A stretch of DNA of 64,000 nucleotides from Azonexus sp. (GTDB taxonomy: Bacteria > Pseudomonadota > Gammaproteobacteria > Burkholderiales > Rhodocyclaceae): the NCBI GenBank assembly GCA_030696345.1, contig JAUYSK010000016.1, positions 372,001 through 436,000 on the forward strand, in the 5' to 3' direction. Below the pieces are notes generated by a model. That model had not been told where the DNA came from. It ran no database searches and saw nothing but the letters and a program-made list of their open reading frames with translations. Numbering within the stretch: position 1 is the stretch's first letter; each line of letters starts with the position of its first letter. Shown piece after piece: positions 30,328 to 39,477 of the stretch. The translations under genes were made by a program, and so were the position numbers.

Positions 30328-31293
30328 CTACTGACGGTTGGCCAGTTCGCGGAACTGATTGGGCTGGCCAAGCACCAGACGGCCGAAACTTTCAAGCAGG
30401 GCGTGGTCGATGGCGGCTGGTCGAACGGTATAGACGGCACTGCCCAGCCGTTCCAGATTGCGGGTTTCCAGAATCAGCAGGCCTTTGCCAAAATCAGCCC
30501 GCCAACGCGCACTGACACTGATTTCGCTGCGAATCTGGAACTCGGCGCGTTCGACATAGCTGCGTTCGTTCTTGAATTCCTTGCAGGTAAAGGGCAGGCC
30601 ATAGTCGAACAACATGGCGCGAAAGCGTTCGACAGCCGGGCCATCTCTCTGCACGATCGGCAGACCGGCGCCAATTAGGCGGTAGGAAAAAGTTACCAGT
30701 TCTACCAGCGCGCCAGCTGCCTGGCTCTGCGTCCGGTAATCAGCAAAGCCTTCCTGCCAGGCTAGTTGGTTGACGACGTACGGATCAAGCAGGCGGTAGT
30801 CGCGGGGGATAGCCGGCTTGACGATATTGAGTTGCTGGACAAAATCGTGGAGGTAAAAAAACAGGTGTTTCAGCGCCAGATCAATGGCTTCGTTGGCGGA
30901 GGTGCGCTCGGCAACTGCCGAATTCAATTCGCGCTGGCGCAGATCGGCCTGATGCCGAAGTTGGCCGAGCAGGCTGCCACTGTCCAGTTTGAGGCTGGGT
31001 AGCGCGGGGGCTTCAGCGACGACAACAGGTTTTACGCTCGGTTGGCGTGGCACGCTGGCCGGCACGATTTCAGGAAAGACCAGCGAGGCGTCGCTCATGC
31101 CGGCACCGGAACTGGTGCTTTCCTCGCGTCGGGCCTGACGTTCAGCCGCATCCAGATCGAAGGCCTCGATGTCAGCCAGCAACGACGCTTCCAGGGTAGC
31201 GATGTCTTCGGCAATGCCAACTTTGCGTTCGCGCTTGGCGCGGATCGCTTCACTGATGGCAGAAGAGGTATCGGATTTTTCTCGGTGGCTCAT
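30328..31293 (-). CDS. Conserved-looking hypothetical protein
   Basis: A 321-residue cytoplasmic protein without a family I recognise. Residues 1-60 are charged and helical. Residues about 60-95 are Pro/Ala/Val-rich and probably a linker. Residues about 100-150 look like a coiled coil (repeated L, R, Q, E). The C-terminal part (about 155-310) is a folded alpha/beta-like region with W-Q-E-G-F-A-D-Y-R-T and A-R-W-R-A-D-F-G-K-G-L-L-I-L-E-T. No catalytic motif, signal peptide or membrane segment is visible. Codon use is like that of its neighbours. The divergent small gene is YjfB-like, which weakly hints at motility or surface functions. Confidence 0.75.
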   Translation of the reverse strand: MSHREKSDTSSAISEAIRAKRERKVGIAEDIATLEASLLADIEAFDLDAAERQARREESTSSGAGMSDASLVFPEIVPASVPRQPSVKPVVVAEAPALPSLKLDSGSLLGQLRHQADLRQRELNSAVAERTSANEAIDLALKHLFFYLHDFVQQLNIVKPAIPRDYRLLDPYVVNQLAWQEGFADYRTQSQAAGALVELVTFSYRLIGAGLPIVQRDGPAVERFRAMLFDYGLPFTCKEFKNERSYVERAEFQIRSEISVSARWRADFGKGLLILETRNLERLGSAVYTVRPAAIDHALLESFGRLVLGQPNQFRELANRQ

Positions 31294-31356
31294 TGAATTA
31301 TGGAATGTTGCGTCTACACTGACGTAATAGTGTGACCAATTCGGAGTGAGCGCAAG

Positions 31357-31548
31357 ATGGATATTTCTTCATTCGGCAGTTTGAGCACGGCTTTGTCATC
31401 TTCGGCTACGGGCGACGCTGTCGGCACGCTCGTACTCAAGAAGGCAATGGAAATTCAGGAGCAGAGCGCTCTGCAGTTGTTGCAGGCCTTGCCACAGATT
31501 TCCAGCAATCCACCTAATCTGGGCAACGCCGTCGACGTCAAGGCTTGA
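31357..31548 (+). CDS. YjfB-like small protein (putative motility protein)
   Basis: A 63-residue protein that matches the YjfB_motility pattern as I recall it: an N-terminal M-D-I, a central V-L-K-K-A-M-E-I-Q-E-Q helix, a Leu/Gln-rich L-Q-L-L-Q-A-L-P segment, and a C-terminal N-P-P-N-L-G-x-x-V-D-V-K-A. Relatives are listed as putative motility proteins, but the role is not proven. A GGAGTG ribosome-binding site precedes the ATG. The 3' end overlaps the convergent hydrolase gene by 11 bases. Confidence 0.82.
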   Translation: MDISSFGSLSTALSSSATGDAVGTLVLKKAMEIQEQSALQLLQALPQISSNPPNLGNAVDVKA

Positions 31549-32344
31549 GTTCGTTCAGCCAGTCGCGCAATGTGGCCGCTACCAGCGGCCATTCTTTTTC
31601 GTGGGTAACGGCATGGCCCATATCACGGAAAATGTGGGCCGACAGTCCGTAGGTCTGGGCGGTGGTCTGAACCAGAAAGGCTGGCACCAGAACATCGTGT
31701 TCGGCACCGAGGATCAGCATTGGCGGGCGATGCATGCCGTGCAGGTTGGGCAGGCTGAACATCGACATGTCCCACAGGGCGCGATGCGATTCCGACTGCA
31801 TGCGGGATACCCAGGCGGTCAGCATTTCCTCATCGACTTCACCGGCAAACAGCGCTTCGCGCATCGTGCTGGTATCGGTATGGTCGCCGGCCATGATGCG
31901 GTTTATTTCCGAAAACAGATGCGGTTTCTGGAACATCAGGTGGAACTGTGAGGCAATCAGGCCTTGCGGTGGCACCGAACAAACAAGTGCGACACCCGGC
32001 GTGGTGTGATGTTCGAGATATTTCTGAGCGATGAAGCCCCCCATTGAATGGCCAATCAGTACCGGTGCCTCGCCCAGCCAGCTGATGACTGTTTTGATAT
32101 CGTCAACGTAGTCGGCAACCGAGTGCCATTCGATGTGTTCCCGGCCGTAACTGCCGCCGTGGCCACGCAATGACACTGCGTAGCAGGGATAGCCGGCCTT
32201 GGCCAGAAAAGGCATGAAGGTTTCGGTCCACATCCAGCCGCCGGCGAAAGCGCCGTGGATGAAAAGTACAGGGGGGCGGGTTGTTTTTTTGCTTGGAAGG
32301 CAGGAATGGACTTCCAGACCTTCAATAATTTGAGTTTTTAGCAT
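31538..32344 (-). CDS. Alpha/beta hydrolase
   Basis: A 268-residue alpha/beta hydrolase of the lysophospholipase/esterase type. The oxyanion-hole H-G-A-F-A-G-G-W-M-W, the nucleophile elbow G-H-S-M-G-G (Ser near residue 98), an acid in G-A-E-H-D-V-L and a C-terminal catalytic His in D-M-G-H-A-V are visible. No signal peptide. Substrate cannot be predicted. It is monocistronic and divergent from the DUF2905 gene across 62 bases. Confidence 0.9.
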   Translation of the reverse strand: MLKTQIIEGLEVHSCLPSKKTTRPPVLFIHGAFAGGWMWTETFMPFLAKAGYPCYAVSLRGHGGSYGREHIEWHSVADYVDDIKTVISWLGEAPVLIGHSMGGFIAQKYLEHHTTPGVALVCSVPPQGLIASQFHLMFQKPHLFSEINRIMAGDHTDTSTMREALFAGEVDEEMLTAWVSRMQSESHRALWDMSMFSLPNLHGMHRPPMLILGAEHDVLVPAFLVQTTAQTYGLSAHIFRDMGHAVTHEKEWPLVAATLRDWLNELKP

Positions 32345-32406
32345 TGGATTCTGTCAGGGTGAAGCGTGATTAAATGCGACTTTCACCCCTCGGCGCAAGG
32401 TAATAA

Positions 32407-32604
32407 ATGTTGAAGTGGATTCTGACGCTGGTCATCGCGATTTTTTTGCTGGGCATTCTTGGCCCGCATCTGGCGCGCTTTATCCGCTTTGGCAAGCTTC
32501 CTGGCGATATGGCTTTCCGCTTTCGCGGTCGGACTTATGCCTTTCCCTTCGCCTCGATAATTATTTTCTCGCTGCTGCTCTGGCTAGTCTCGCGCATCAT
32601 TTAG
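32407..32604 (+). CDS. DUF2905 small membrane protein
   Basis: A 65-residue protein with two transmembrane segments (about residues 4-21 and 46-63) joined by a basic loop with the F-G-K-L-P-G-D signature of DUF2905. Family function is unknown. An AAGG ribosome-binding site precedes the start. Its 3' end overlaps the convergent cca gene by 21 bases. Confidence 0.88.
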   Translation: MLKWILTLVIAIFLLGILGPHLARFIRFGKLPGDMAFRFRGRTYAFPFASIIIFSLLLWLVSRII

Positions 32605-33807
32605 CGCTTGTTTGACGGCACTGACCCGGGCAGCGTGGATGCGCTCGGGAATTTTCGCCTTGTCAGCACAGCTGGCCGCGATTTTTCCCGCTTCCACGGC
32701 GTTGACCGCAGCAAGTGCGGTGAGCAGGCGTTGGGGGCTGTCATACGGACGGTTATCCCAACCCAGGCGACCGGCGTGGTCGCACTGGCAGGCATCAAGT
32801 ATTTGCTGGAAGCGTTCGGGGCGGCGTAGCGCATCGGTTTTTTCGAATAGTCCGACGATGGTGCCGGGCTTCAACTCGGCAGCGCGATGGATGTTGCCGT
32901 GGAAGCGAGCCACCAACAGTGCGACGTCGCGGCAATCGTTGGGGACGCGGAGACGTGTGCTCAGTTGCTCGACCAGCTTCACACTACGTTCTTCATGGCC
33001 GATGTGGCGCGGCAGAACGTCGTCCGGGGTCAGGGCCTTGCCCAGGTCATGGGTCAGCGCAGCAAAGCGAACTGGTAAAGAAAAGTGCCGCAGTGCTGCC
33101 TGATCAACGACCATCATGGTGTGGATGCCGGTGTCGATTTCCGGGTGGTAATCTGCCCGCTGCGGCACCCCGAACAAAGCATCGACTTCCGGCAGCAGGC
33201 GGGGCAAAGCATTGCAGTCGCGCAGCACTTCGAACATTCGCGAGGGTTTGTCTTCCATCAGGCCCTTGGCCAGCTCCTGCCAGACGCGTTCGGCCACCAG
33301 ATGATCCGCTTCGCCATCGGCGACCATGCCACGCAACAAGTCCAAGGTTTCCGGTGCTACCGAAAAATCGTCGAAGCGCGCCGCGAAACGGGCAATGCGT
33401 AGGATACGTACCGGATCTTCGGCAAAGGCCGGGCCGACATGGCGCAGCATTTTTGCCTTTAAATCGCGTTGACCGCAGTAAGGGTCGATCAGACTGCCGT
33501 CGTCCGCTCTGGCCATGGCATTGATGGTCAGGTCGCGCCGGGCGAGATCCTCCTCCAGCGTGACATCAGGCGCCGCATGGAAGGCGAAGCCATGGTAACC
33601 GCGGCCACTCTTGCGCTCGGTGCGGGCGAGCGCGTATTCCTCGTGGGTCCTGGGGTGCAGGAAAACCGGAAAATCCTTGCCTACCGGGCGGAAGCCATGA
33701 GCCAGCATGGCTTCTGGCGTGGCGCCGACCACGACATGGTCGCGATCGGCATTGGGCCGACCAAGGAGTTCATCCCGGACGGCACCGCCGACGACGTAGA
33801 TTTGCAT
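32584..33807 (-). CDS. cca: Multifunctional CCA tRNA nucleotidyltransferase
   Basis: A 407-residue enzyme that builds or repairs the 3' CCA end of tRNA without a template. The class II nucleotidyltransferase head is V-G-G-A-V-R-D-E-L-L-G with catalytic D-R-D at residues 21-23, followed by E-Y-A-L-A-R-T-E-R-K and the R-R-D-L-T-I-N-A-M-A motif. The HD domain (T-H-D-L-G-K-A) gives the phosphohydrolase activities that distinguish the long bacterial form. It lies 15 bases after the start-side of the SDR gene's end on the same strand's downstream end, that is, cca is upstream of the SDR gene stop. Confidence 0.96.
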   Translation of the reverse strand: MQIYVVGGAVRDELLGRPNADRDHVVVGATPEAMLAHGFRPVGKDFPVFLHPRTHEEYALARTERKSGRGYHGFAFHAAPDVTLEEDLARRDLTINAMARADDGSLIDPYCGQRDLKAKMLRHVGPAFAEDPVRILRIARFAARFDDFSVAPETLDLLRGMVADGEADHLVAERVWQELAKGLMEDKPSRMFEVLRDCNALPRLLPEVDALFGVPQRADYHPEIDTGIHTMMVVDQAALRHFSLPVRFAALTHDLGKALTPDDVLPRHIGHEERSVKLVEQLSTRLRVPNDCRDVALLVARFHGNIHRAAELKPGTIVGLFEKTDALRRPERFQQILDACQCDHAGRLGWDNRPYDSPQRLLTALAAVNAVEAGKIAASCADKAKIPERIHAARVSAVKQALNDARD

Positions 33808-33822
33808 CGTCGGCGCCGTGGC

Positions 33823-34785
33823 TTACCTTCCGGCGCGGTAGCGGAAGCTGTCGAGCTTGCCCTTGGGCGTGTTGAGCGCGATATACGTCGGGGCGATGGC
33901 TTCCAGCGCCGTCGGACGCCAGTTAGGCGGTGGGTTGAAGGTGCCTTCGCAGACGCTATCGACCTGCATCGAACGCAGGTTGTCAGGCGACATCAGCGGT
34001 TGCGGGGCCAGCCACATCAGGCCGGCCTGCAGATAAGCCAAGCCTTCGGGAAGCGGAATGATCTTGGCGTTACTGCCCGTCAGTTTGGCGGTGTAATCGA
34101 CCAGTTCGCGCAGCGTGTAAACCTTCGGGCCGGCGAGATCGTAGACCTGGCCGAAGGTGGCTTCGTTGCTCAGGCTTTCGACAAATGCATCGGCGACGTC
34201 GGCAGCCCAGACCGGCTGGAAGCGCGCATGACCATAGCCGAGCGGAAAGAAGGGAAGCTTCTTCAGGACGCTGGCGAACATCGACAGGAAGGAGTCACCA
34301 AGGCCAAAAATGACGGAGGGCCGGAATACCGTGACATCGAGTTCATTCCTGGCGGCGAGAATAATCGCTTCGCCATCACCCTTGGAGGCCAGATACTCTG
34401 AAGGAGCCTTCGGGTCAGCCTTGAGGGCGCTCATATGCACCAGACGACGGACGCCGGAAGCCTTGCAGGCGGCGACAATCTTTTTGGGCAGTTCGACATG
34501 GGCCCGGGCGAAATCGCTGCTGTACGGGAATTGCACGTCGCTGCTGTGCAGGATGCCAACCAGGTTGATCACGGCATCGTGGCCACGCATCAGTTCGGTC
34601 AGGGTCTTTTCGCAGTGGATATTTGCTTCCGGCATTTCGACACCGGGCTGAATGATCAGCGCCTTGGTCCGCTCGCGGCGACGGGTCGGCACGGTGACTT
34701 CAATACCCCGTTGCGACAGACGGTTGACGATATAGGTGCCGATAAAACCGCTACCGCCCAGCAGCAAGACTTTCTTGATGGCCAT
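33823..34785 (-). CDS. NAD(P)-binding SDR protein, complex I NDUFA9-like
   Basis: A 320-residue atypical short-chain dehydrogenase. The Rossmann motif is G-G-S-G-F-I-G-T-Y-I near the N-terminus, with V-I-N-L-V-G-I near residue 75 and V-F-R-P-S-V-I-F-G in the substrate region. It resembles the NDUFA9-like group, which binds NADPH but is usually not a dehydrogenase. The ATG at 34785 gives a normal N-terminus; in-frame sequence upstream to 35496 is a shadow of the DUF1631 gene. It precedes cca by 15 bases on this strand. Confidence 0.9.
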   Translation of the reverse strand: MAIKKVLLLGGSGFIGTYIVNRLSQRGIEVTVPTRRRERTKALIIQPGVEMPEANIHCEKTLTELMRGHDAVINLVGILHSSDVQFPYSSDFARAHVELPKKIVAACKASGVRRLVHMSALKADPKAPSEYLASKGDGEAIILAARNELDVTVFRPSVIFGLGDSFLSMFASVLKKLPFFPLGYGHARFQPVWAADVADAFVESLSNEATFGQVYDLAGPKVYTLRELVDYTAKLTGSNAKIIPLPEGLAYLQAGLMWLAPQPLMSPDNLRSMQVDSVCEGTFNPPPNWRPTALEAIAPTYIALNTPKGKLDSFRYRAGR

Positions 34786-34861
34786 GTGAAACCCCGAAAA
34801 CTTGATTCGTAAAACCCGGATTTTAAGGCAATTTGCGACGTTTCGGGCAGGCTTGTCGCCC

Positions 34862-36937
34862 TCAGTTCGCGCTTGTCCGTCGCAGGGCACGATCGGCAGC
34901 CGTCTCGAACAACGAGAGTGCGCTGCTGATTTGTGCCTGACCAGCCCGGAACTGCTTGTCGAGAATCGCCGGGTGGATGGCCAGCGCCAGTCCGAAGTCG
35001 GGGTTGAAGAGCAGTGCCCGCTGACTTGTCGGACTGACATAACAGAGGTGGGCGATGCCGGTCTGACCATCTTCGAGAAGGACTTCCAGCCAGTCGCCGG
35101 TTTTGCAGGGCAAGGCCCGGCTTGGCGCCGGATGTGCACCGGCAAAATCCAGCGTGCGTAACAAGAGATCACCGGACAAGATTTCGCCGGCGACGGGATC
35201 GTCGTTGATTCTTCGTAAACCACTGGCCTCAATGGCTTTGGGGTCGCGATCGTCAATGGTTCCCGTTGCCGTGCGCAGGGCTCGTGTCTGCAGCGAGAAG
35301 CAGGCGTCGAGGAAAGCTGCCTGATCAGGAACCGAAACACCGATGCGGTCCATTCCAGCCTTGAGTCGCTTGAGGATATCCGGCAGGCGTTTGGCCAGTG
35401 CCTTGCGTTCCTCGCCGTCGGCCTTGGGCTGAAAGGTCCAGAGCAATTCGTCGATGACTGCCTGGTGTTCTTGCCATTCAGGACTGTCCGGGCCATGTTC
35501 TAGCCAGACCAGTTGCAGCACACGGCTCCAGGTCTGGTCGATAAAGGTGCGAATCGGGCCAGGGCCGGCACTGGCGATCATCGGCTCAAGCGCCAGTCGC
35601 GTCTGGACGGAGGCCTGGTCGCGACGATCAAGTTGCCTGAGCAGCGGCAGATAGGAAGCGGCCGCGCTGGTAATGCCGGTATGTCGTTCGGCAATCAGCG
35701 CATCAACCTGGGATAGCGCTTCGTTGACCACGGCCAGATCGCCGGAAAAACTGCTGCGCAGATGTCCGGCAATTTCGAACAGGCGGGCGCAGACCGGGTG
35801 CCGCGCTGGCACGTCAACGGGCAGACCAAGGACGGCAACCCCCATCCGGTCGAGCAGTTGCCTTGCCGGGTGGGCGACATCGCTGAAAAACCCGGCATCG
35901 TGCATAGCCAGCTTGAGCATGGTGATTTGCAGGCTGGAAATGACAGCCTTCAAGGCATCAGGCAGTTTGGCGTTGTCGAAAATGGCTTCGAAAATCTTTG
36001 CCATCGTATCAATGGCCAGCCCTTCCGGGGCGTTGGAAGATATTCCCAGTTCGCTGGAACTCAGCGATTTGGGCTGGCTTGGGCTGCTTGCTTCGCTCTC
36101 GGAAAACAGCCCGGGGATCAGGTTCTCAAGGCTGGGTGCGGAATCCGCGCGGAGATTTGGCGTCAGGCTTCCGGTTTTCTCCATTTCATTGAGCCGGAAT
36201 ATCAGCCGCTCCATTGCGGCCTGACTGAGTAGCGTCGAGGCTGCGCCGGGTGGCGGTGCGCCCTGCGGCAGACCACCTGGTATTTGCGAGAGCAGTGCAT
36301 GCTGCAGCGCCAACAGGGCATTTTGCGAAACCACGGGCGTTTCCGCTGGCTTTGCCTTGGTATTGTCCGGTGCTGTAACGATCGAGGGCTGGGCCGATTC
36401 GATGCCGGCACGGTCAAGAAAGTCGTTGATCTCAGCGTAGAGCGCCGGCAAGTTTTGCAGCAAGGTACTCTCGACCTTGTCGAGCATGTCGAGTTTTTTG
36501 TCGAGGCCGATGGCGCCAGCTGCCGCAAACATTTCGGTTAGGCCCTGGCGGATGCCGCGAGGACCTACCGGGTTGTTGCTTTTCGACAGATCCGCCCGCC
36601 TGAGCAAGGTAATGAGGCGCAGGTGAATTTTCCAGAGATTGCTGCCGCTGGTCTCGAATAGTCGGGCACTCATGTTGTCGAGACGAATGTCCAGTTCCAG
36701 GTCATCTTCCCCGACCAAGGTGATGCGCGATGAGGTCAGGCCGTCGACCTCTTCCTCGAAACTGCCCCGTCGCTGGCTGACCACCATTTCATCGAAATAG
36801 GCGCCAGCGCCGTGCTGGATGGCCTGAATGGCGCTGCCGGAAAGTGCATTGCTATCCAGCAGCAGCGCGCCAAGGTGTTTGAGAAACAAGGCTCGGCAAT
36901 CGCGCAGAATTTCGAAGGAATCGGGCAGCGCTGACAT
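34862..36937 (-). CDS. DUF1631 family protein
   Basis: A 691-residue cytoplasmic protein, helical through most of its length. It has the DUF1631 pattern of N-terminal F-L-x-x-L-G-x-x-L and a C-terminal G-D-W-L-E-V-L-L-E-D-G-Q ... L-C-Y-V-S-P-T-S-Q-R-A-L-L-F-N-P segment. That C-terminal stretch looks like a PilZ-type beta barrel, so a nucleotide-second-messenger role is conceivable, but no R-x-x-x-R PilZ motif is obvious. Family function is unknown. It sits 12 bases after slt and 76 bases before the SDR gene. Confidence 0.88.
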   Translation of the reverse strand: MSALPDSFEILRDCRALFLKHLGALLLDSNALSGSAIQAIQHGAGAYFDEMVVSQRRGSFEEEVDGLTSSRITLVGEDDLELDIRLDNMSARLFETSGSNLWKIHLRLITLLRRADLSKSNNPVGPRGIRQGLTEMFAAAGAIGLDKKLDMLDKVESTLLQNLPALYAEINDFLDRAGIESAQPSIVTAPDNTKAKPAETPVVSQNALLALQHALLSQIPGGLPQGAPPPGAASTLLSQAAMERLIFRLNEMEKTGSLTPNLRADSAPSLENLIPGLFSESEASSPSQPKSLSSSELGISSNAPEGLAIDTMAKIFEAIFDNAKLPDALKAVISSLQITMLKLAMHDAGFFSDVAHPARQLLDRMGVAVLGLPVDVPARHPVCARLFEIAGHLRSSFSGDLAVVNEALSQVDALIAERHTGITSAAASYLPLLRQLDRRDQASVQTRLALEPMIASAGPGPIRTFIDQTWSRVLQLVWLEHGPDSPEWQEHQAVIDELLWTFQPKADGEERKALAKRLPDILKRLKAGMDRIGVSVPDQAAFLDACFSLQTRALRTATGTIDDRDPKAIEASGLRRINDDPVAGEILSGDLLLRTLDFAGAHPAPSRALPCKTGDWLEVLLEDGQTGIAHLCYVSPTSQRALLFNPDFGLALAIHPAILDKQFRAGQAQISSALSLFETAADRALRRTSAN

Positions 36938-36949
36938 GGTCGGAATACC

Positions 36950-38881
36950 TTAAGGAAGGTCGGCGTCTTTCATGCCGTCGGCAGTGCGGGCGCCGATGGT
37001 ACCAAGACGGGTTTTCAGAGAATCGGGTTTGCCATTGAACTGGGCGGAATAATAAACCGCATTGCTCATTACTTTCTTGACATAGTCCCGTGTTTCGCTG
37101 AAAGGGATGGTTTCGGCGTAGATGGCGCCTTCCAGTGGCCGGTCAGCGCGCCATTTCTTGGCCCGGCCGGGACCGGCGTTGTAGGCAGCCGAGGCGAGTA
37201 CGGGGTGGTTGTCGAGATTTTCCATGACCAGTCGCATGTAGCTGGTGCCGAGCAGGACATTAATTTCGGTATCGTTGACGCGGCCATGGTTGAAGTCGCG
37301 CAGGCCGATCTTCTTGGCAACCCATTTGGCCGTGGCTGGCATTAGTTGCATCAGGCCGGAGGCGCCGACGTTAGATTTGGCGGAAGTGATGAAGCGGCTT
37401 TCCTGGCGCATCAGGCCGTAGACCCAGGCATCGTCCAGCGACTGGTTGAGGGCGGCCGGGCGAACGTGTTCGCCGTAGGGGGCGAGGAAGCGCAACGTGT
37501 AGTCGTGTTCGTTTTTGGTCCGGTCAGCGGTATTGATGGCGCGGTCCCAGATCTGGTTGCGTTTGGCAAGGTCGGCGGCGGCGAGCAGTTCGCGGTCTTC
37601 CATGCCGCGTAGCGACCAGTTCCATTCCTTGACCGCTTCAGTGCGCATTTCGAGGCGGAAGAAAGTCATCGCCCGGCGAATGCCCGGATTGTCGCGGGCC
37701 GCCTGCTGCTCTTCGGCAGTCGGGGCTTTGGCCCGGGGGGGCGTCATGATCGCGCGGCCAAGTTCTTCATCGGCCAGATTGCCGTAGAAATTTGGCTGAC
37801 CGGCAATTTTCTCGAAAAGTGCGTCGGCTTCGCTGGTCCGACCGCCAGCCTTGTGGGCTCGACCCAGCCAGTACGTCCATTCCGGTAGCGCTGCCAGCGT
37901 TGGCGGCATGGCCAGCACGGTGTCGCGTACGATGCCCCACTCCTGAGCGCGGAGCGCGGCACGGACTTTCCATTGATAGGCGTCATCGGAGAGAACAGAC
38001 TTGCCGGCGTTGCCATACCAGGTGACGGCGTCCGGCATGTGGCGTTTGGCGGCTTGCAGGCCGATCTGGCCCCAGGCCCACTGCTTTTCGGGATCCTGCA
38101 TTCGGCCCTTGAGCTTTTCCAGCTCATCGGCGGCGGTGCGTGGGTCGTTGGTGGCGATGCGCTGGATGGCAATCGCTGCCAGTTCGCGTCCGGGCTTGGT
38201 GGCGGACCAGCTGGAAGGCTGGCGGGCAAGATAGCCCATGCCGCTGCTGATCGCGCTGTCGAAGGCGCGGAAGTCCGGCATCTGGCTGTCGGGCAGGTAA
38301 TTCAAGGTGGCTTTGGCCTGGCCGGGGCGATTGGCTTCAACCTGACGGCGGGCGCGAGCCCAGACTTGATCGGTTTCGATTCGTTGGCTGATGACCAGAG
38401 CGTCAAGTACCACGCGGCAGGGTTCCGATGGTTCCAGCATGGTCAGCCAGGTTTTTTCAACCTCGTCGAGCGCACTTTTTTCGTTGCGGGCGAGGCGGGC
38501 CTGCTGGTTGTAGCAGGTGATGTCCGGCTCGGGGGCAATCATCCGGGCGTATTCGGCTTCTACCTCGTTCCACGTGGAACGCTTGCCTAGCCAGCGTATC
38601 CAGTCGGCTCGAAGTTTCTCGACGACGTAGCTTTTCTCGTAACGCTCGAAGAAGGCGCGCAGGACGGTCGAGTCTCCCTGGTCCATGAACATCCGCAGGC
38701 GGTAGTTTTCGACGTAGGGCAGCAGTTCGTGATTACCGAGCTGACTGGTGGCTTTTTCCAGCTTGTTGCGGTCGCCGGCGCGGAAAGCGTCACGGGCGGT
38801 CAGGAAGGCGATGTCGCGGCTGTCCTGTGCGAAGAGGGGAAAGGCAAGGGTAAGGCCGAGAAGGAGAACGCGAAACTTCAT
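36950..38881 (-). CDS. slt: Soluble lytic murein transglycosylase (Slt70-like)
   Basis: A 643-residue periplasmic enzyme that cleaves peptidoglycan glycan strands with formation of 1,6-anhydro ends. A signal peptide (residues 1-18, ending F-A-Q) is followed by the long alpha-helical U-shaped domain. The C-terminal lysozyme-like domain has the catalytic Glu in M-R-Q-E-S-R-F near residue 490, then A-S-G-L-M-Q-L-M-P-A-T-A and N-I-L-L/N-V-L-L-G-T-S-Y. Its ATG is only 14 bases from the divergent cyclo-ligase ATG. A parS-like palindrome lies inside it (38567-38580). Confidence 0.95.
   Translation of the reverse strand: MKFRVLLLGLTLAFPLFAQDSRDIAFLTARDAFRAGDRNKLEKATSQLGNHELLPYVENYRLRMFMDQGDSTVLRAFFERYEKSYVVEKLRADWIRWLGKRSTWNEVEAEYARMIAPEPDITCYNQQARLARNEKSALDEVEKTWLTMLEPSEPCRVVLDALVISQRIETDQVWARARRQVEANRPGQAKATLNYLPDSQMPDFRAFDSAISSGMGYLARQPSSWSATKPGRELAAIAIQRIATNDPRTAADELEKLKGRMQDPEKQWAWGQIGLQAAKRHMPDAVTWYGNAGKSVLSDDAYQWKVRAALRAQEWGIVRDTVLAMPPTLAALPEWTYWLGRAHKAGGRTSEADALFEKIAGQPNFYGNLADEELGRAIMTPPRAKAPTAEEQQAARDNPGIRRAMTFFRLEMRTEAVKEWNWSLRGMEDRELLAAADLAKRNQIWDRAINTADRTKNEHDYTLRFLAPYGEHVRPAALNQSLDDAWVYGLMRQESRFITSAKSNVGASGLMQLMPATAKWVAKKIGLRDFNHGRVNDTEINVLLGTSYMRLVMENLDNHPVLASAAYNAGPGRAKKWRADRPLEGAIYAETIPFSETRDYVKKVMSNAVYYSAQFNGKPDSLKTRLGTIGARTADGMKDADLP
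38567..38580. promoter_or_regulatory. parS-like palindrome (site B)
   Basis: GTTCCACGTGGAAC, a perfect 14-bp palindrome (16 bp including the flanking C and G) with the CACGTG core of ParB sites. It is inside the slt coding sequence, about 23 kb from parB. Confidence 0.6.
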
Positions 38882-38895
38882 GCTAGATTAGGCTG

Positions 38896-39477
38896 ATGAC
38901 TCAATCGAACGAGGATAACACGGCCTGGCGACGGGCGTTGCGGCTCGAAATGGTGGCCCGACGGGCGGCCATGGGCGAGATGGCGCATGGCGAACTTTCG
39001 GCACGCATCATGGCGCACCTGCAAGCGACGTTGGGAGTGCCGAAAGTCGTGGCCTTCTGTTGGCCGATCAAGCACGAACCGGATGTCAGGGGCGTCATCG
39101 ATCTCTGGCGGCAAGCTGGCGCAATGGCCGCCCTGCCGGTTGTGGTTGCCGAAAATGCGCCATTGGCTTTTCGCGTCTGGATGACTGAAACAGCGCTGGA
39201 AGCAGACCGATATGGCATTCCGACGCCAGTGGCCGGCGAGTTCGTGCAACCGGACCTGATCCTCCTGCCGCTCAACGGTTTTGATGCCGCCGGCTACCGC
39301 CTGGGCTACGGTGGCGGTTATTTCGACCGGACATTGGCGGCGCTCTCCCCTCGCCCGCTGGCGGTCGGTGTCGGTTTCGAGGTGAATCGGCTGCCGAGCA
39401 TCCGGCCGGAAAGCCACGATCAGCGGCTGGACTGGATCGTTACGGAAAATGGCGCATTCAGGCCTGTTGCCGCCTGA
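38896..39477 (+). CDS. 5-formyltetrahydrofolate cyclo-ligase
   Basis: A 193-residue enzyme that converts 5-formyl-THF to 5,10-methenyl-THF with ATP. The conserved G-Y-R-L-G-Y-G-G-G-Y-F-D-R motif and the N-terminal W-R-R-A-L-R-L-E-M-V-A-R-R are typical. Alternative names are ygfA and fau. It is divergent from slt across only 14 bases, and its end overlaps the small membrane-protein gene by 20 bases. No 6S RNA gene, its common partner in gammaproteobacteria, is present here. Confidence 0.95.
   Translation: MTQSNEDNTAWRRALRLEMVARRAAMGEMAHGELSARIMAHLQATLGVPKVVAFCWPIKHEPDVRGVIDLWRQAGAMAALPVVVAENAPLAFRVWMTETALEADRYGIPTPVAGEFVQPDLILLPLNGFDAAGYRLGYGGGYFDRTLAALSPRPLAVGVGFEVNRLPSIRPESHDQRLDWIVTENGAFRPVAA

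Noticed and set aside
34786..35496. N-terminal extension of the SDR protein
   Set aside because: It lies within the DUF1631 gene in another frame; the Rossmann fold begins at the ATG at 34785.
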